Both the position numbers and the translations under genes were made by a program. Source: Gammaproteobacteria bacterium (GTDB lineage: Bacteria > Pseudomonadota > Gammaproteobacteria > SZUA-229). Taken from it: a stretch of 6,465 nt of DNA. How positions within the stretch are numbered: the first letter of the stretch is position 1; each line of letters opens with the position of its first letter. The notes beneath the pieces were generated by a model. It was given only the letters and a program-made list of their open reading frames with translations, had not been told where the DNA came from and did not search any database. Location of the stretch: NCBI GenBank assembly GCA_030641945.1, contig DAOWLL010000106.1, positions 1-6,465 of the forward strand, in the 5' to 3' direction. Positions 1 to 6,465 of this stretch are shown piece after piece.

Positions 1-932
<932 letters not shown>

Positions 933-959
933 TCATGCTATGAGCATAGGTGAAAATGG

Positions 960-1127
960 ATGCGTATTAAAAGGGAGATTGTGCAATATGCACAGAGGCA
1001 CGGTATCGACTTAATAGTAGTGGGTTTCCATGGCAAACATGGGATTCAGGGAATGACTGGCTCAACTGCAAACAGTGTTATGCATACTGCCATTGTCGAT
1101 GTTCTCTTAGTACGCTTAACAGAATGA
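960..1127 (+). pseudogene. C-terminal remnant of a universal stress protein (UspA family)
   Basis: The frame from ATG 960 to TGA 1125-1127 encodes 55 residues: IKREIVQYAQRHGIDLIVVG, then FHGKHGIQG, then GSTANSVMH and VDVLLVRL. This is the C-terminal third of the Usp fold: the DLIVVG strand, the GxHG...GST nucleotide-binding loop and the last strand. Complete Usp domains are about 140-160 residues. A stop (TGA 951-953) lies just upstream in frame, and within 35 bases the divergent atpD begins, so the N-terminal two thirds are gone. I read it as a decayed gene whose 5' part was lost when the present atpD upstream region was formed. A short expressed protein starting at 960 cannot be excluded, but it would lack half of the fold. 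Confidence 0.72.
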
Positions 1128-1148
1128 AGAGGTAATACACCTTATATA

Positions 1149-1643
1149 TTAGATGTTTTCCAGATACTCGCTGAGTATCTCATATTGGGCATCCACTTCC
1201 TTTTTTACCAGATCTTCTGTGTCCGTGAACTTTGGATAGTTTCCTTCATGATCGATGCTGGCACAGGTTCGTGCCATAAGACAGTACGCCGACACTCTTG
1301 CGGCCAAGTGGTGTTTTTTGGTTTCATAATAAGTTGGCGCAAGGCAGTGCATGCAGGCCTCGGCGACAAAATGTTCTGCTTGTTTCTTGTAATCGATCAG
1401 TGAAAATTCGGACCGGGGAGATGTGTGTACATAGACTGAATGTGTAGTGCGGTAGGCTTTTTCAAGATCCTCTGCGGATATATCATCGATATTGCTGAGT
1501 ATGGCTTGTGCCTGTTTAATACAGCTATCATGTGCCAGATCCAGCACGTTTGCTATGAATCTGGCGCCAACCGCGCGCTGCTGCGCGAGCGTAAGCGAGC
1601 TTAGTGATTCTCTGAAGGCTTCGTTCGTGGTAATTTTGGTCAT
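1149..1643 (-). CDS. Conserved-looking hypothetical protein, 164 aa, with CxxC
   Basis: I do not recognise a named family. The protein is soluble, with no signal peptide or membrane segment, and looks mostly helical. An N-terminal helical part (SLTLAQQRAVGARFIANVLDLA, in two pieces around residues 16-37) is followed by an acidic stretch (SNIDDISAEDLEKAY, 50-64). Next come a Cys/His-rich middle with C97-M-H-C100, H111-H112, C121 and C127 (AYCLMARTC), and an acidic C-terminal helix. The cysteines could bind metal or form a redox pair, but this is only a guess. The start is well supported: AGGGAG at 1653-1658 lies 9 bases before ATG 1643. The gene stands alone, with its 3' end facing the UspA remnant at a gap of about 20 bases. 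An FNR-like site and a TATAAT lie about 155-190 bases upstream on the same strand, suggesting oxygen- or nitric-oxide-responsive expression. Base composition is richer in A+T than the flanking nuo-like genes. It is probably a real gene because of its length, its ribosome site and its protein-like residue pattern. Confidence 0.7.
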   Translation of the reverse strand: MTKITTNEAFRESLSSLTLAQQRAVGARFIANVLDLAHDSCIKQAQAILSNIDDISAEDLEKAYRTTHSVYVHTSPRSEFSLIDYKKQAEHFVAEACMHCLAPTYYETKKHHLAARVSAYCLMARTCASIDHEGNYPKFTDTEDLVKKEVDAQYEILSEYLENI

Positions 1644-1652
1644 ATCTTTGTA

Positions 1653-1658
1653 CTCCCT
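1653..1658 (-). promoter_or_regulatory. Ribosome binding site of the 164-aa gene
   Basis: Reads AGGGAG on the minus strand, 9 bases before ATG 1643. It is the clearest Shine-Dalgarno sequence in the window and fixes the start of the hypothetical gene. Confidence 0.65.
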
Positions 1659-1798
1659 AAAGATGAAAAACTAGTTACATATATTTCGATTGTGACTTTA
1701 CTTTTACTTTCTGGTCTTTAACCGGAAATATACATGAAGCTGAAAGCAGTTTTTTGGTTGAGGATAACCACTGCTTATCCTTATATCTGTAAGAAGCT

Positions 1799-1835
1799 AT
1801 TATAAAGGGCAGAGGTGTATATTGATCTAGGTCAA
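1799..1835 (-). promoter_or_regulatory. FNR/Anr/Dnr-type site with TATAAT -10 box
   Basis: On the minus strand TTGACCTAGATCAA (1835-1822) matches the FNR/CRP-family palindrome TTGAT-N4-ATCAA at 9 of 10 defined positions. Downstream on the same strand is a perfect TATAAT (1804-1799). The centre of the palindrome is about 24.5 bp from the upstream edge of the -10 hexamer, about 5 bp closer than in a standard class II FNR promoter (centre near -41.5), so the arrangement is not textbook. The first gene downstream in this direction is the 164-aa protein, with a leader of roughly 145 bases. The site also has dyad symmetry, so it could act on the plus strand, but no intact plus-strand gene follows. 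Confidence 0.45.
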
Positions 1836-1866
1836 TATCATGACTATTAGAAATGTTATTCATCAC

Positions 1867-2109
1867 CTGATAGGTATCGATGTCCGTTTGGTTAACAATC
1901 GTATCCTTATCGAGACTTCAACAATCACACATCTATCGTACGTATCACAAAGGTTTTGTGTCTTGCATCAAATGAGACATACAGTTGGCTGATTAATTCT
2001 AGTTGGCGGTGGGGGGTATGGATTGGGTTTGTATACTTGCCTACATCACCGAGATAGTGGACCGGTATTAGGATGCTGCACTCACCTGAATATTTTAAGG
2101 GATATTGAT
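1867..2109. other. Intergenic stretch without recognised gene
   Basis: About 240 bases. Frames on both strands are short, and none of the translations I read resembled a known family. It contains a G-rich patch (GGCGGTGGGGGG, 2004-2015) and, at the right end, AAGGGA, a possible ribosome site 7-12 bases before the NifX-like ATG at 2110. It may hold the former promoter of that broken gene. No rRNA, tRNA or CRISPR structure was seen. Confidence 0.5.
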
Positions 2110-2148
2110 ATGAAAATAGCTATTGCAACAGAAGATACTGATCCTTAA
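2110..2148 (+). pseudogene. 5' fragment of a NifX/NifB-type (dinitrogenase FeMo-cofactor domain) gene
   Basis: ATG 2110 follows an AAGGGA ribosome site and starts MKIAIATED, the typical opening of the small dinitrogenase iron-molybdenum cofactor-binding domain family (NifX, NifY, NifB C-terminus and stand-alone relatives of about 110-130 residues). After TDP the frame hits TAA at 2146-2148. From residue 9 on, the coding sequence is replaced by a perfect palindrome (2136-2158), and I could not find the expected continuation (the family's HFG region) in any frame. The fragment is short, so the family call rests on nine residues plus a good ribosome site. Confidence 0.45.
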
Positions 2149-2158
2149 AGGATCAGTA
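2136..2158. repeat. Perfect 23-bp palindrome (11-bp arms, one central base)
   Basis: Arms TACTGATCCTT and AAGGATCAGTA flank a central A at 2147. The dyad is exact over 11 bp on each side and ends at 2135/2159. It coincides with the point where the NifX-like reading frame breaks down. It could be the tip of a REP-like element, an insertion scar or an operator. There is no T-run directly after it, so an intrinsic terminator is unlikely. Confidence 0.7.
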
Positions 2159-2178
2159 CTCAGGGCGCTCGCGCTTGG

Positions 2179-2206
2179 AAAAAAGGTGACGGAGGGATTA
2201 TTTTTT
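2179..2206 (+). repeat. RAYT-associated sequence motif (A-run, GGTGACGGAGGGATTA, T-run)
   Basis: Bounded by an A-run at 2179-2184 and a T-run at 2201-2206, with core GGTGACGGAGGGATTA. It lies 60 bases before the transposase remnant on the same strand. From memory, closely similar GGGACGGAGGGATTAT motifs occur next to REP-associated transposase genes in many bacteria. I could not check copy number, and no second copy was seen in this window. Confidence 0.4.
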
Positions 2207-2212
2207 GAGCAG

Positions 2213-2227
2213 CCAGCAATGTGCTGG
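2213..2227. repeat. Short perfect hairpin upstream of transposase remnant
   Basis: CCAGCA (2213-2218), loop ATG, TGCTGG (2222-2227): a six-pair stem with a three-base loop, lying between the GACGGAGGG motif and the RAYT remnant. Small imperfect hairpins in this position fit a REP-type end recognised by the transposase, but so short a stem could also occur by chance. Confidence 0.4.
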
Positions 2228-2266
2228 TAAGTTACGGTTATCACATATACCGCAAAAGGAATTACG

Positions 2267-2416
2267 ATGCCAAGATGAGCAAGGATGTACCTGCCTGGTT
2301 ATCCGTACACTATAGTACAGCGCGGTAATTACCGGGAAGCATGTTTTATCGAGCCTGATAACGATCAGCATTATCTTGAGTCATGGGAACAAATATCCAG
2401 GCGTTATGCCGGATAA
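2267..2416 (+). pseudogene. N-terminal remnant of a REP-associated tyrosine transposase (RAYT, Y1/IS200-like)
   Basis: Read through from ATG 2267, the frame gives MPR-stop-ARMYLPGYPYTIVQRGN, then YREACFIEPDNDQHYLESW, then EQISRRYAG before TAA at 2414-2416. This matches the usual N-terminus of the RAYT group (MPRRAR-x-hydrophobic-PG-x-PYHIVQRGNNREACF). The stop at codon 4 (TGA 2276-2278) is one transition from the expected CGA arginine. The histidine normally found in PYHIV is a threonine here. The piece ends just before the region that would carry the HUH motif and the catalytic tyrosine, so it is inactive. Complete proteins of this group are about 150-240 residues. The 3' side joins directly to an unrelated fragment. 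Confidence 0.8.
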
Positions 2417-2508
2417 ATTCAAGATTGCCTTAGGTGGTTACACACGGGTTCGTTACGACTCGTCATTGTCGTTAACTGAGCCTGATCTTGGTGCAGGGCT
2501 ATCGATTA
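2417..2508 (+). pseudogene. Possible outer-membrane protein fragment
   Basis: In the plus-strand frame open from ATG 2406 to TGA 2553-2555, residues read FKIALGGYTRVRYDSS, then LSLTEPDLGAGLSI. The alternation and wording (ALGGY, R-YDSSLSL, LGAGLSI) resemble the first strands of a family of proteobacterial outer-membrane beta-barrel proteins. After about 2508 the translation (NFDAYIYYFKW) loses that pattern and runs into the 3' end of the nuoM-like gene on the other strand. I see no signal peptide. The left edge abuts the transposase remnant at about 2414-2417, so it appears to be an internal piece captured between two breakpoints. The family assignment is tentative. Confidence 0.35.
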
Positions 2509-2527
2509 ATTTTGATGCTTATATCTA

Positions 2528-4018
2528 TTACTTCAAGTGGTTTATCCAGTCCTGAGCTGATACATCGATCAGATCAAGCACACTGGCAGGATAGAAACCA
2601 GCGGCCAGGATCAGTGCAGCTGATAGTCCAATAATGAAAAGTTCACGGGGCTGCAGGTCAGCAGCCTGCTTGATAGCTATATTGGTGACTGGACCCAGAA
2701 AGGCCTTGCGGTATAAAGAAACGAAGTAAGCCGCACCAATTATAACGGTTGCAAGTGCTGCAAGGCCGGCGCCTGTGTGCGTGGTGATCGCAGCATACAA
2801 GATTAAAAATTCGGCCGGGAAACCACTGGTGCCCGGGATGCCCATGGCAGCCAGGCCAAACAATAAAAAGAAGGCGGATAATAAAGGCATGGTCCTGGCG
2901 GCACCGCCTAAACTGATGATATCGGTGGAACCCATGCGGTGATGCAGCAGACCGGTTATCAGGAACAGGCCACTGGCGACGACAACAAAGTTCAGCAACT
3001 GGAAGATCGCACCTTGCAGCCCTTGCTGGGTGAATGTGGCTATGCCAAGCACGACCAGGCCCACATGACTGATGCTGGAGAATGCCAGCATGCGCCTGAG
3101 ATTGGTTTGCGCCATTGCAGCGACTGCCCCGTAGAGCATACCGATCGCACCTGCCGTGGCCAGCAGCCAGGCGAATTCCTGTGCAGCCTGGGGCGCCAAC
3201 GGCACCACGTAGCGTATCATGCCGTAGGCGCCCAGCTTCAGGCCCACGAGTGTCGCTGTTACCGATGCCGGGCCCTGCATGGCCATCACGGGCAGCCAGG
3301 TGTGAAATGGCACAAGGGGTATCTTGAAGGCAAAACCTAGCATCAGCAGCAGGAATACCTGCTTCTGAATATCCAGAGACAACGGTGTTTTCAGCCACTC
3401 GAGGTAATCAAACGTCAGGCCCGACGGGATGCCACCGGCCACCTCTGCATGGTTGAAGGCGAGCAGTACGAAGCCAAATAGAAGTGGAATGCCGCCGGCC
3501 AGCATGAACAAGGTGTACTTTACCGCGGCAAATCGGCGGTTGGGTCCGACGCCCCAGAAACTGACCAGAAAGTAAATCGGGATCAGGGTCATTTCCCAGA
3601 ACAGCATGAACAGGATGCCGTCCAGCGCGCAGAAAATACCCAGGGTGGCACTTTCCAGCAATAACAGCAATGAGTAGTACAGCCGTTGCATGTGTGCGAC
3701 GGAATGCCATGAGCTGAGGATAACGCCGATAAACAGTACTACCGTTAACGGCAGGAACAGCACAGAGAGTCCATCGACGCCGACCTGGTATTGTGCATTG
3801 ATCGAAGACATCCAGACAGTCCGCTCAACGAACTGGAAACCAGACAGACTTGCATCGAAACGGAACAGCACGGTCAACGAAAGCAGCAGGTCGACAATGG
3901 CCGTAGCCAGTGCCAGCCAGCGCGCATGGGCGGCATTCGGCCACAACCAGATCAGTGCGCCACCAACCGGCAGGGTGATGATCAACAGGCTCAGTAATGG
4001 GAAATTCGCTTCAGTCAT
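2528..4018 (-). CDS. NuoM-like proton-translocating membrane subunit (conventional copy)
   Basis: A 496-residue polytopic inner-membrane protein of the complex I antiporter-like family (Proton_antipo_M domain in the middle), with about 14 predicted membrane helices and a length usual for NuoM (about 490-510). The residues thought to form the proton path are all present: the TM5 glutamate E142 in FWEMTLIPIYF, the TM7 lysine K232 in FAFKIPLVPFHTWLP, the TM8 lysine K261 in VGLKLGAYG, and the TM12 glutamate E403 in GTSGFPAEFLIL. Also seen are QTNLRRMLAFSSISHVG (304-320) and the NuoM-type ending GFYPASVLDLID (474-485). The ATG at 4018 overlaps the stop of the upstream gene (ATGA), so translation is probably coupled; there is no strong ribosome site of its own. 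It is the last gene of the L-M-M set, and its 3' end meets gene debris. It would move protons (or Na+) across the membrane when driven by a partner; no redox subunits are visible here. No gene symbol is given, because it need not belong to the housekeeping nuo operon. Confidence 0.9.
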   Translation of the reverse strand: MTEANFPLLSLLIITLPVGGALIWLWPNAAHARWLALATAIVDLLLSLTVLFRFDASLSGFQFVERTVWMSSINAQYQVGVDGLSVLFLPLTVVLFIGVILSSWHSVAHMQRLYYSLLLLLESATLGIFCALDGILFMLFWEMTLIPIYFLVSFWGVGPNRRFAAVKYTLFMLAGGIPLLFGFVLLAFNHAEVAGGIPSGLTFDYLEWLKTPLSLDIQKQVFLLLMLGFAFKIPLVPFHTWLPVMAMQGPASVTATLVGLKLGAYGMIRYVVPLAPQAAQEFAWLLATAGAIGMLYGAVAAMAQTNLRRMLAFSSISHVGLVVLGIATFTQQGLQGAIFQLLNFVVVASGLFLITGLLHHRMGSTDIISLGGAARTMPLLSAFFLLFGLAAMGIPGTSGFPAEFLILYAAITTHTGAGLAALATVIIGAAYFVSLYRKAFLGPVTNIAIKQAADLQPRELFIIGLSAALILAAGFYPASVLDLIDVSAQDWINHLK

Positions 4019-5544
4019 GGCTGCGCGTACTCATGCACCACAGGCGATGAATAAAGATCGTTCAGCGGGGCGAGTGACTTGTCGATCAGGTCAAGCCAGG
4101 GTTCGGTATAAAAGCCCAGCCCAAGCAGTGCAATGATGATCACGGCAGCGATAAGTACCTCGGTACTCAAGGTGGCGCTTGTCTTGATACGCAAGGTGGT
4201 GGCTTCCGCTTGAGACAGGAACACGCGCTGGAATGCCCACAGCAGAAACCCCGCGGCCATGACGTTACCCAGAGCCGCGCCGATCGTGACCAGCGTGCCG
4301 AAACTTTCAATCGAGCCTTCCATCAGCAGATGGGCTGCATCGAAACCGGGCGTGCCTGGCATGCCAACAATCGCCAGGCCGGCAACAAGGAACGCGATTG
4401 CAACCACGGGCATGTGGTCGAAAAGGCCGCCAAGTTGTTTCAAACTGGTGGTGCCGGTGCGCTGGAAAATCAGGCCGGTCATGAAGAACAGGCCGGCAAT
4501 GGCCAGGCCAAAGTTGATCGTCAGCAGGGTGCTGCCCTGGAATGCCAGCGGATGCAGGCTCAACAGACCGATCATGACGATGCCGGTGTGACTGATAACC
4601 GCGTAGGCCAGAAGTCGACGCAGGTTTTCCTGCATCATCGCCAGCAGTGCGGCATAGAAAATGCCCATAACTGCCAGCACCAGTAAAAATGTCTGCCATT
4701 CCATCACGGCCTCCGGCAGCAGCGGATAGACAAAACGCAGGATGCCGTAAATGCCGGTCTTCAGACCCACCAGCAAGATCGGTGCGACCGCAACCGTACC
4801 ATGTTCAACGGCCAGCGGCAGCCAGCCATGCAATGGAAACAGGGGTATGCGTACCGCCAGCCCGTAGAACAGCAGGAAGAAAATCCAGCCCTGGTATACG
4901 GGCAGGATCGGGCTGCCCTGCAGATCAACCAGGTCAAATGACCAGACATGGTTATGTACCTCGGCGTATTGCCAGCCCAGCAGCAGGGTGCCGAGTATCA
5001 GTAACAGCAGGCCACTGCCCATGAACTGCAGGTAGCGTGTGAAGGCGGTGTCCTTGTTAGGTGATGTCGCCCACCGCCATAGCAGGTAGCCGAGCAGTAT
5101 CAACTGTATGAACGAGATGAACACGAACCATAAAAGATTGAGCGTAACGAACATGGCCACCAGGCAAGCCTGGGTGCCGAGCACCGTTGTCTGAAATCTG
5201 TTCTGCGGTGTCAGTCCGCGTATGGGTCCATAAAGTGCAACAATCAGGATCAGAAAACTGGTCAACAACAGGAACAGCACCGAGACGCCATCGACCGCGG
5301 CATGGTAGTCCAGTGGCCCATACAGGTCCAGGAATTCACCAAACTGGAATGCGCTGATGTCCTGGTTGAACTGCATATACAGGTAAATAGCCAGTAACAA
5401 TTCAACTGTTGTGATGGCGAGTGCTGACAGTGCCGCAATCCGGTTGCCAACAAAACGCACAATCAACAAGCCTGCAAATGGCAGCAGCTGCATTGTTGCC
5501 AGAATTGGAAATTCCAGCTGTGTGTGCCAGGCAAGTACTTGCAT
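4015..5544 (-). CDS. Divergent NuoM-like membrane subunit lacking key glutamates
   Basis: I chose the start MQVLAWHTQL at 5544, giving 509 residues, because its ATG overlaps the upstream stop by one base (TGATG). An in-frame start at 5583 would add 13 residues inside the neighbour gene. The fold is clearly NuoM: YHAAVDGVSVLF (80-91), RIPLFPLHGWLP (232-243), VGLKTGIYGILRF (259-271), QENLRRLLAYAVISHTG (305-321), MPGTPGF (395-401) and the ending GFYTEPWLDLID (477-488). Gapless alignment to the downstream NuoM copy shows that the TM5 glutamate is replaced by F145 (in FISFIQLIL), the TM7 lysine by R232, and the TM12 glutamate by A404 (FDAAHLL); only the TM8 lysine K262 remains. The reading frame is intact and the hydrophobic pattern is preserved, so this looks like a selected variant rather than a decaying gene. 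It may be a structural or modified channel subunit. It sits between the NuoL-like and conventional NuoM genes with 1- and 4-base overlaps. Confidence 0.88.
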   Translation of the reverse strand: MQVLAWHTQLEFPILATMQLLPFAGLLIVRFVGNRIAALSALAITTVELLLAIYLYMQFNQDISAFQFGEFLDLYGPLDYHAAVDGVSVLFLLLTSFLILIVALYGPIRGLTPQNRFQTTVLGTQACLVAMFVTLNLLWFVFISFIQLILLGYLLWRWATSPNKDTAFTRYLQFMGSGLLLLILGTLLLGWQYAEVHNHVWSFDLVDLQGSPILPVYQGWIFFLLFYGLAVRIPLFPLHGWLPLAVEHGTVAVAPILLVGLKTGIYGILRFVYPLLPEAVMEWQTFLLVLAVMGIFYAALLAMMQENLRRLLAYAVISHTGIVMIGLLSLHPLAFQGSTLLTINFGLAIAGLFFMTGLIFQRTGTTSLKQLGGLFDHMPVVAIAFLVAGLAIVGMPGTPGFDAAHLLMEGSIESFGTLVTIGAALGNVMAAGFLLWAFQRVFLSQAEATTLRIKTSATLSTEVLIAAVIIIALLGLGFYTEPWLDLIDKSLAPLNDLYSSPVVHEYAQP

Positions 5545-6465
5545 CAGAACACCACCAGCAGGGTCAGCAGGATAATCAGCCACAGGTAGCGGGGCCTGCT
5601 GAACAGATAATCAATACGCACAAGATAAGCGCCGATTTTCTGCAGTACGTTGATCAGCCCTTCACCGCTGCCCTTGAGGACTAATGATTCCTCGAACCAG
5701 TACAGAATGTTAGCGATTTTCTCCATCAGTGCGCCCATAACACCGCGTCCAGTTGTCAGTGTGGCTTCTGGATTGACCAGGCCGCGCTTGCGCTCTTCGT
5801 AGTCGGTGAGCGATGAAATGGAATCTATCTGCCCGGGCAGGCCGACCATGCGGTTCACAACGCGTTCGTCGAACTGGTTCAGGTCCTGTGCGAACAATCC
5901 AGTTGGTCTCACCGCAATCCAGTCGATGATGTTGTCCAGCCACAGCCTCTGCAACGCTGCATTGAACAAATAGGGTTGCTTCTGCATCCATGCGGGAACG
6001 GGGCGTGCATTGCGATTGATCAGGGTCAGGTAGGCGGGTGCGCTCAGCATCTGGTAGGCACGCCAGCTTGCATGGGCCGCAAGGTGGATCGTGGCCAGCG
6101 TGTACCAGCCGAGACCAATGCATGCCAGCATCAGGCCGGTTTGTGTGAGCGCGGAAAAGATCAGAGCGGTTTTCAGATCGGTCTGAACCAGGCTGCCCAA
6201 CCAGCCGTAGATGATCGTCATCATGCCCAGCGTGATCAGGATGACCTGCATGGCATCACTTGCGTCGATCACCGGTGCAATACGCAGCAGCAGGAAGATA
6301 CCTGCATGCACCATCAGCGAACCATAGAAAATGGCGCTGGAGGGTGTCGGCCCTTCGAGTGCGCGCGTGATCCAGGAACAGAACGGAAACAGAGCCGACT
6401 TAACCAGTGCAGCCAGGATAAAACCAGCCAGCACGAAAAAGCGCTGCGTGGCATCAAGTGCTGCC
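5544..6465 (-). CDS. NuoL-like membrane subunit, 5' part outside window, shortened C-terminal half
   Basis: The frame is open at the right edge (306 residues seen), so the N-terminus lies beyond 6465. NuoL features in order: the TM7 lysine region LVKSALFPFCSWITRALEG with K22, PTPSSAIFYGSLMVHAG (39-55), the QTDLKTALIFSALTQTG segment (94-110), and HLAAHASWRAYQML (127-140), where NuoL usually has HAFFKALLFL (histidine kept, lysine changed to R135). Directly after this, where NuoL continues with TM11-TM15 and the TM12 lysine/aspartate pair, the protein instead reaches a NuoL tail-like region (WLDNIIDWIAVRPTGLF, 175-191). A charged, amphipathic stretch follows (212-265), then a terminal membrane helix (YLWLIILLTLLVVF, 293-306). 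Roughly 140-150 residues of the usual family are missing without a frame break. It is the upstream partner of the two NuoM-like genes, joined by TGATG. The PTPSSAIFYG wording is unlike housekeeping NuoL and closer to stand-alone NuoL-family proteins; that comparison is from memory. Confidence 0.85.
   Translation of the reverse strand, partial: AALDATQRFFVLAGFILAALVKSALFPFCSWITRALEGPTPSSAIFYGSLMVHAGIFLLLRIAPVIDASDAMQVILITLGMMTIIYGWLGSLVQTDLKTALIFSALTQTGLMLACIGLGWYTLATIHLAAHASWRAYQMLSAPAYLTLINRNARPVPAWMQKQPYLFNAALQRLWLDNIIDWIAVRPTGLFAQDLNQFDERVVNRMVGLPGQIDSISSLTDYEERKRGLVNPEATLTTGRGVMGALMEKIANILYWFEESLVLKGSGEGLINVLQKIGAYLVRIDYLFSRPRYLWLIILLTLLVVF

Noticed and set aside
1675..1866. 63-codon minus-strand open frame (GTG/ATG start, MNNISNSHDIDLDQYTP...)
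   Set aside because: The ribosome site is too close to the start, the sequence resembles no family I know, and the frame runs through the FNR-like site and the TATAAT, which would put its start upstream of the likely transcript. Probably a chance frame in AT-rich DNA, although a small protein is not excluded.
1953..1971. Possible second FNR-like site near TTTTGTGTCTTGCATCAAA
   Set aside because: Only the right half (ATCAA) matches; the left half-site at the required spacing reads GTGTC, so it does not meet the consensus.
2136..2158. The palindrome as an intrinsic terminator
   Set aside because: No T-run follows on either strand, and only a one-base centre separates the arms.
2658..3398. 246-codon minus-strand frame inside the conventional nuoM-like gene
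   Set aside because: It overlaps the NuoM frame in another phase, with Arg/His/Cys-rich, non-membrane composition typical of out-of-frame translation.
4015..5583. Longer start for the middle NuoM-like protein at 5583
   Set aside because: It would add MADYPADPAGGVL, encoded inside the upstream gene's membrane-tail codons; the TGATG overlap start at 5544 fits NuoM N-termini and the tight operon spacing better.

Overview
The window looks like part of a gammaproteobacterial genome. The membrane proteins, the codon usage and the debris genes all resemble those of chemolithoautotrophic or haloalkaliphilic gammaproteobacteria; this placement is an inference from protein flavour, not from a marker gene. 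Two energy-conversion operons, both on the minus strand, flank about 1.6 kb of AT-richer, partly decayed DNA.

Left edge (1-917, minus): the first 305 residues of an F1-type ATPase beta subunit, running off the window. Its wording matches the alternate 'N-ATPase' beta subunit rather than housekeeping AtpD, and it sits where the first gene of such an operon would be.

Middle (918-2527): one intact-looking orphan gene (1149-1643, minus, 164 aa, function unknown), with an FNR/Anr-type half-palindrome and a perfect TATAAT about 155-190 bases upstream. Around it lie pieces of at least four broken genes on the plus strand. These are the C-terminus of a universal stress protein (960-1127), the first 10 or so codons of a NifX/NifB-type protein cut off at a perfect palindrome (2110-2158), the N-terminus of a REP-associated tyrosine transposase with an in-frame stop (2267-2416), and a short piece that may come from an outer-membrane protein (about 2417-2508). 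This is a gene-decay zone with signs of REP/RAYT activity.

Right (2528-6465, minus): three overlapping genes, transcribed L-M-M, for complex I antiporter-like membrane proteins: a NuoL-like protein (5' end outside the window), a divergent NuoM-like protein and a conventional NuoM-like protein. No other complex I gene lies downstream. The conventional NuoM keeps all four key charged residues. The middle NuoM has lost both conserved membrane glutamates and changed one lysine to arginine. The NuoL-like protein jumps from the region after TM10 straight to the C-terminal tail, so TM11-TM15 appear to be missing. The set therefore looks like a dedicated membrane ion-translocating module rather than part of a normal NADH dehydrogenase. 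A link to the DAB-type inorganic carbon pumps (a NuoL-family DabB plus DabA) or to another redox or hydration partner is plausible, but must be read from the genes beyond base 6465.
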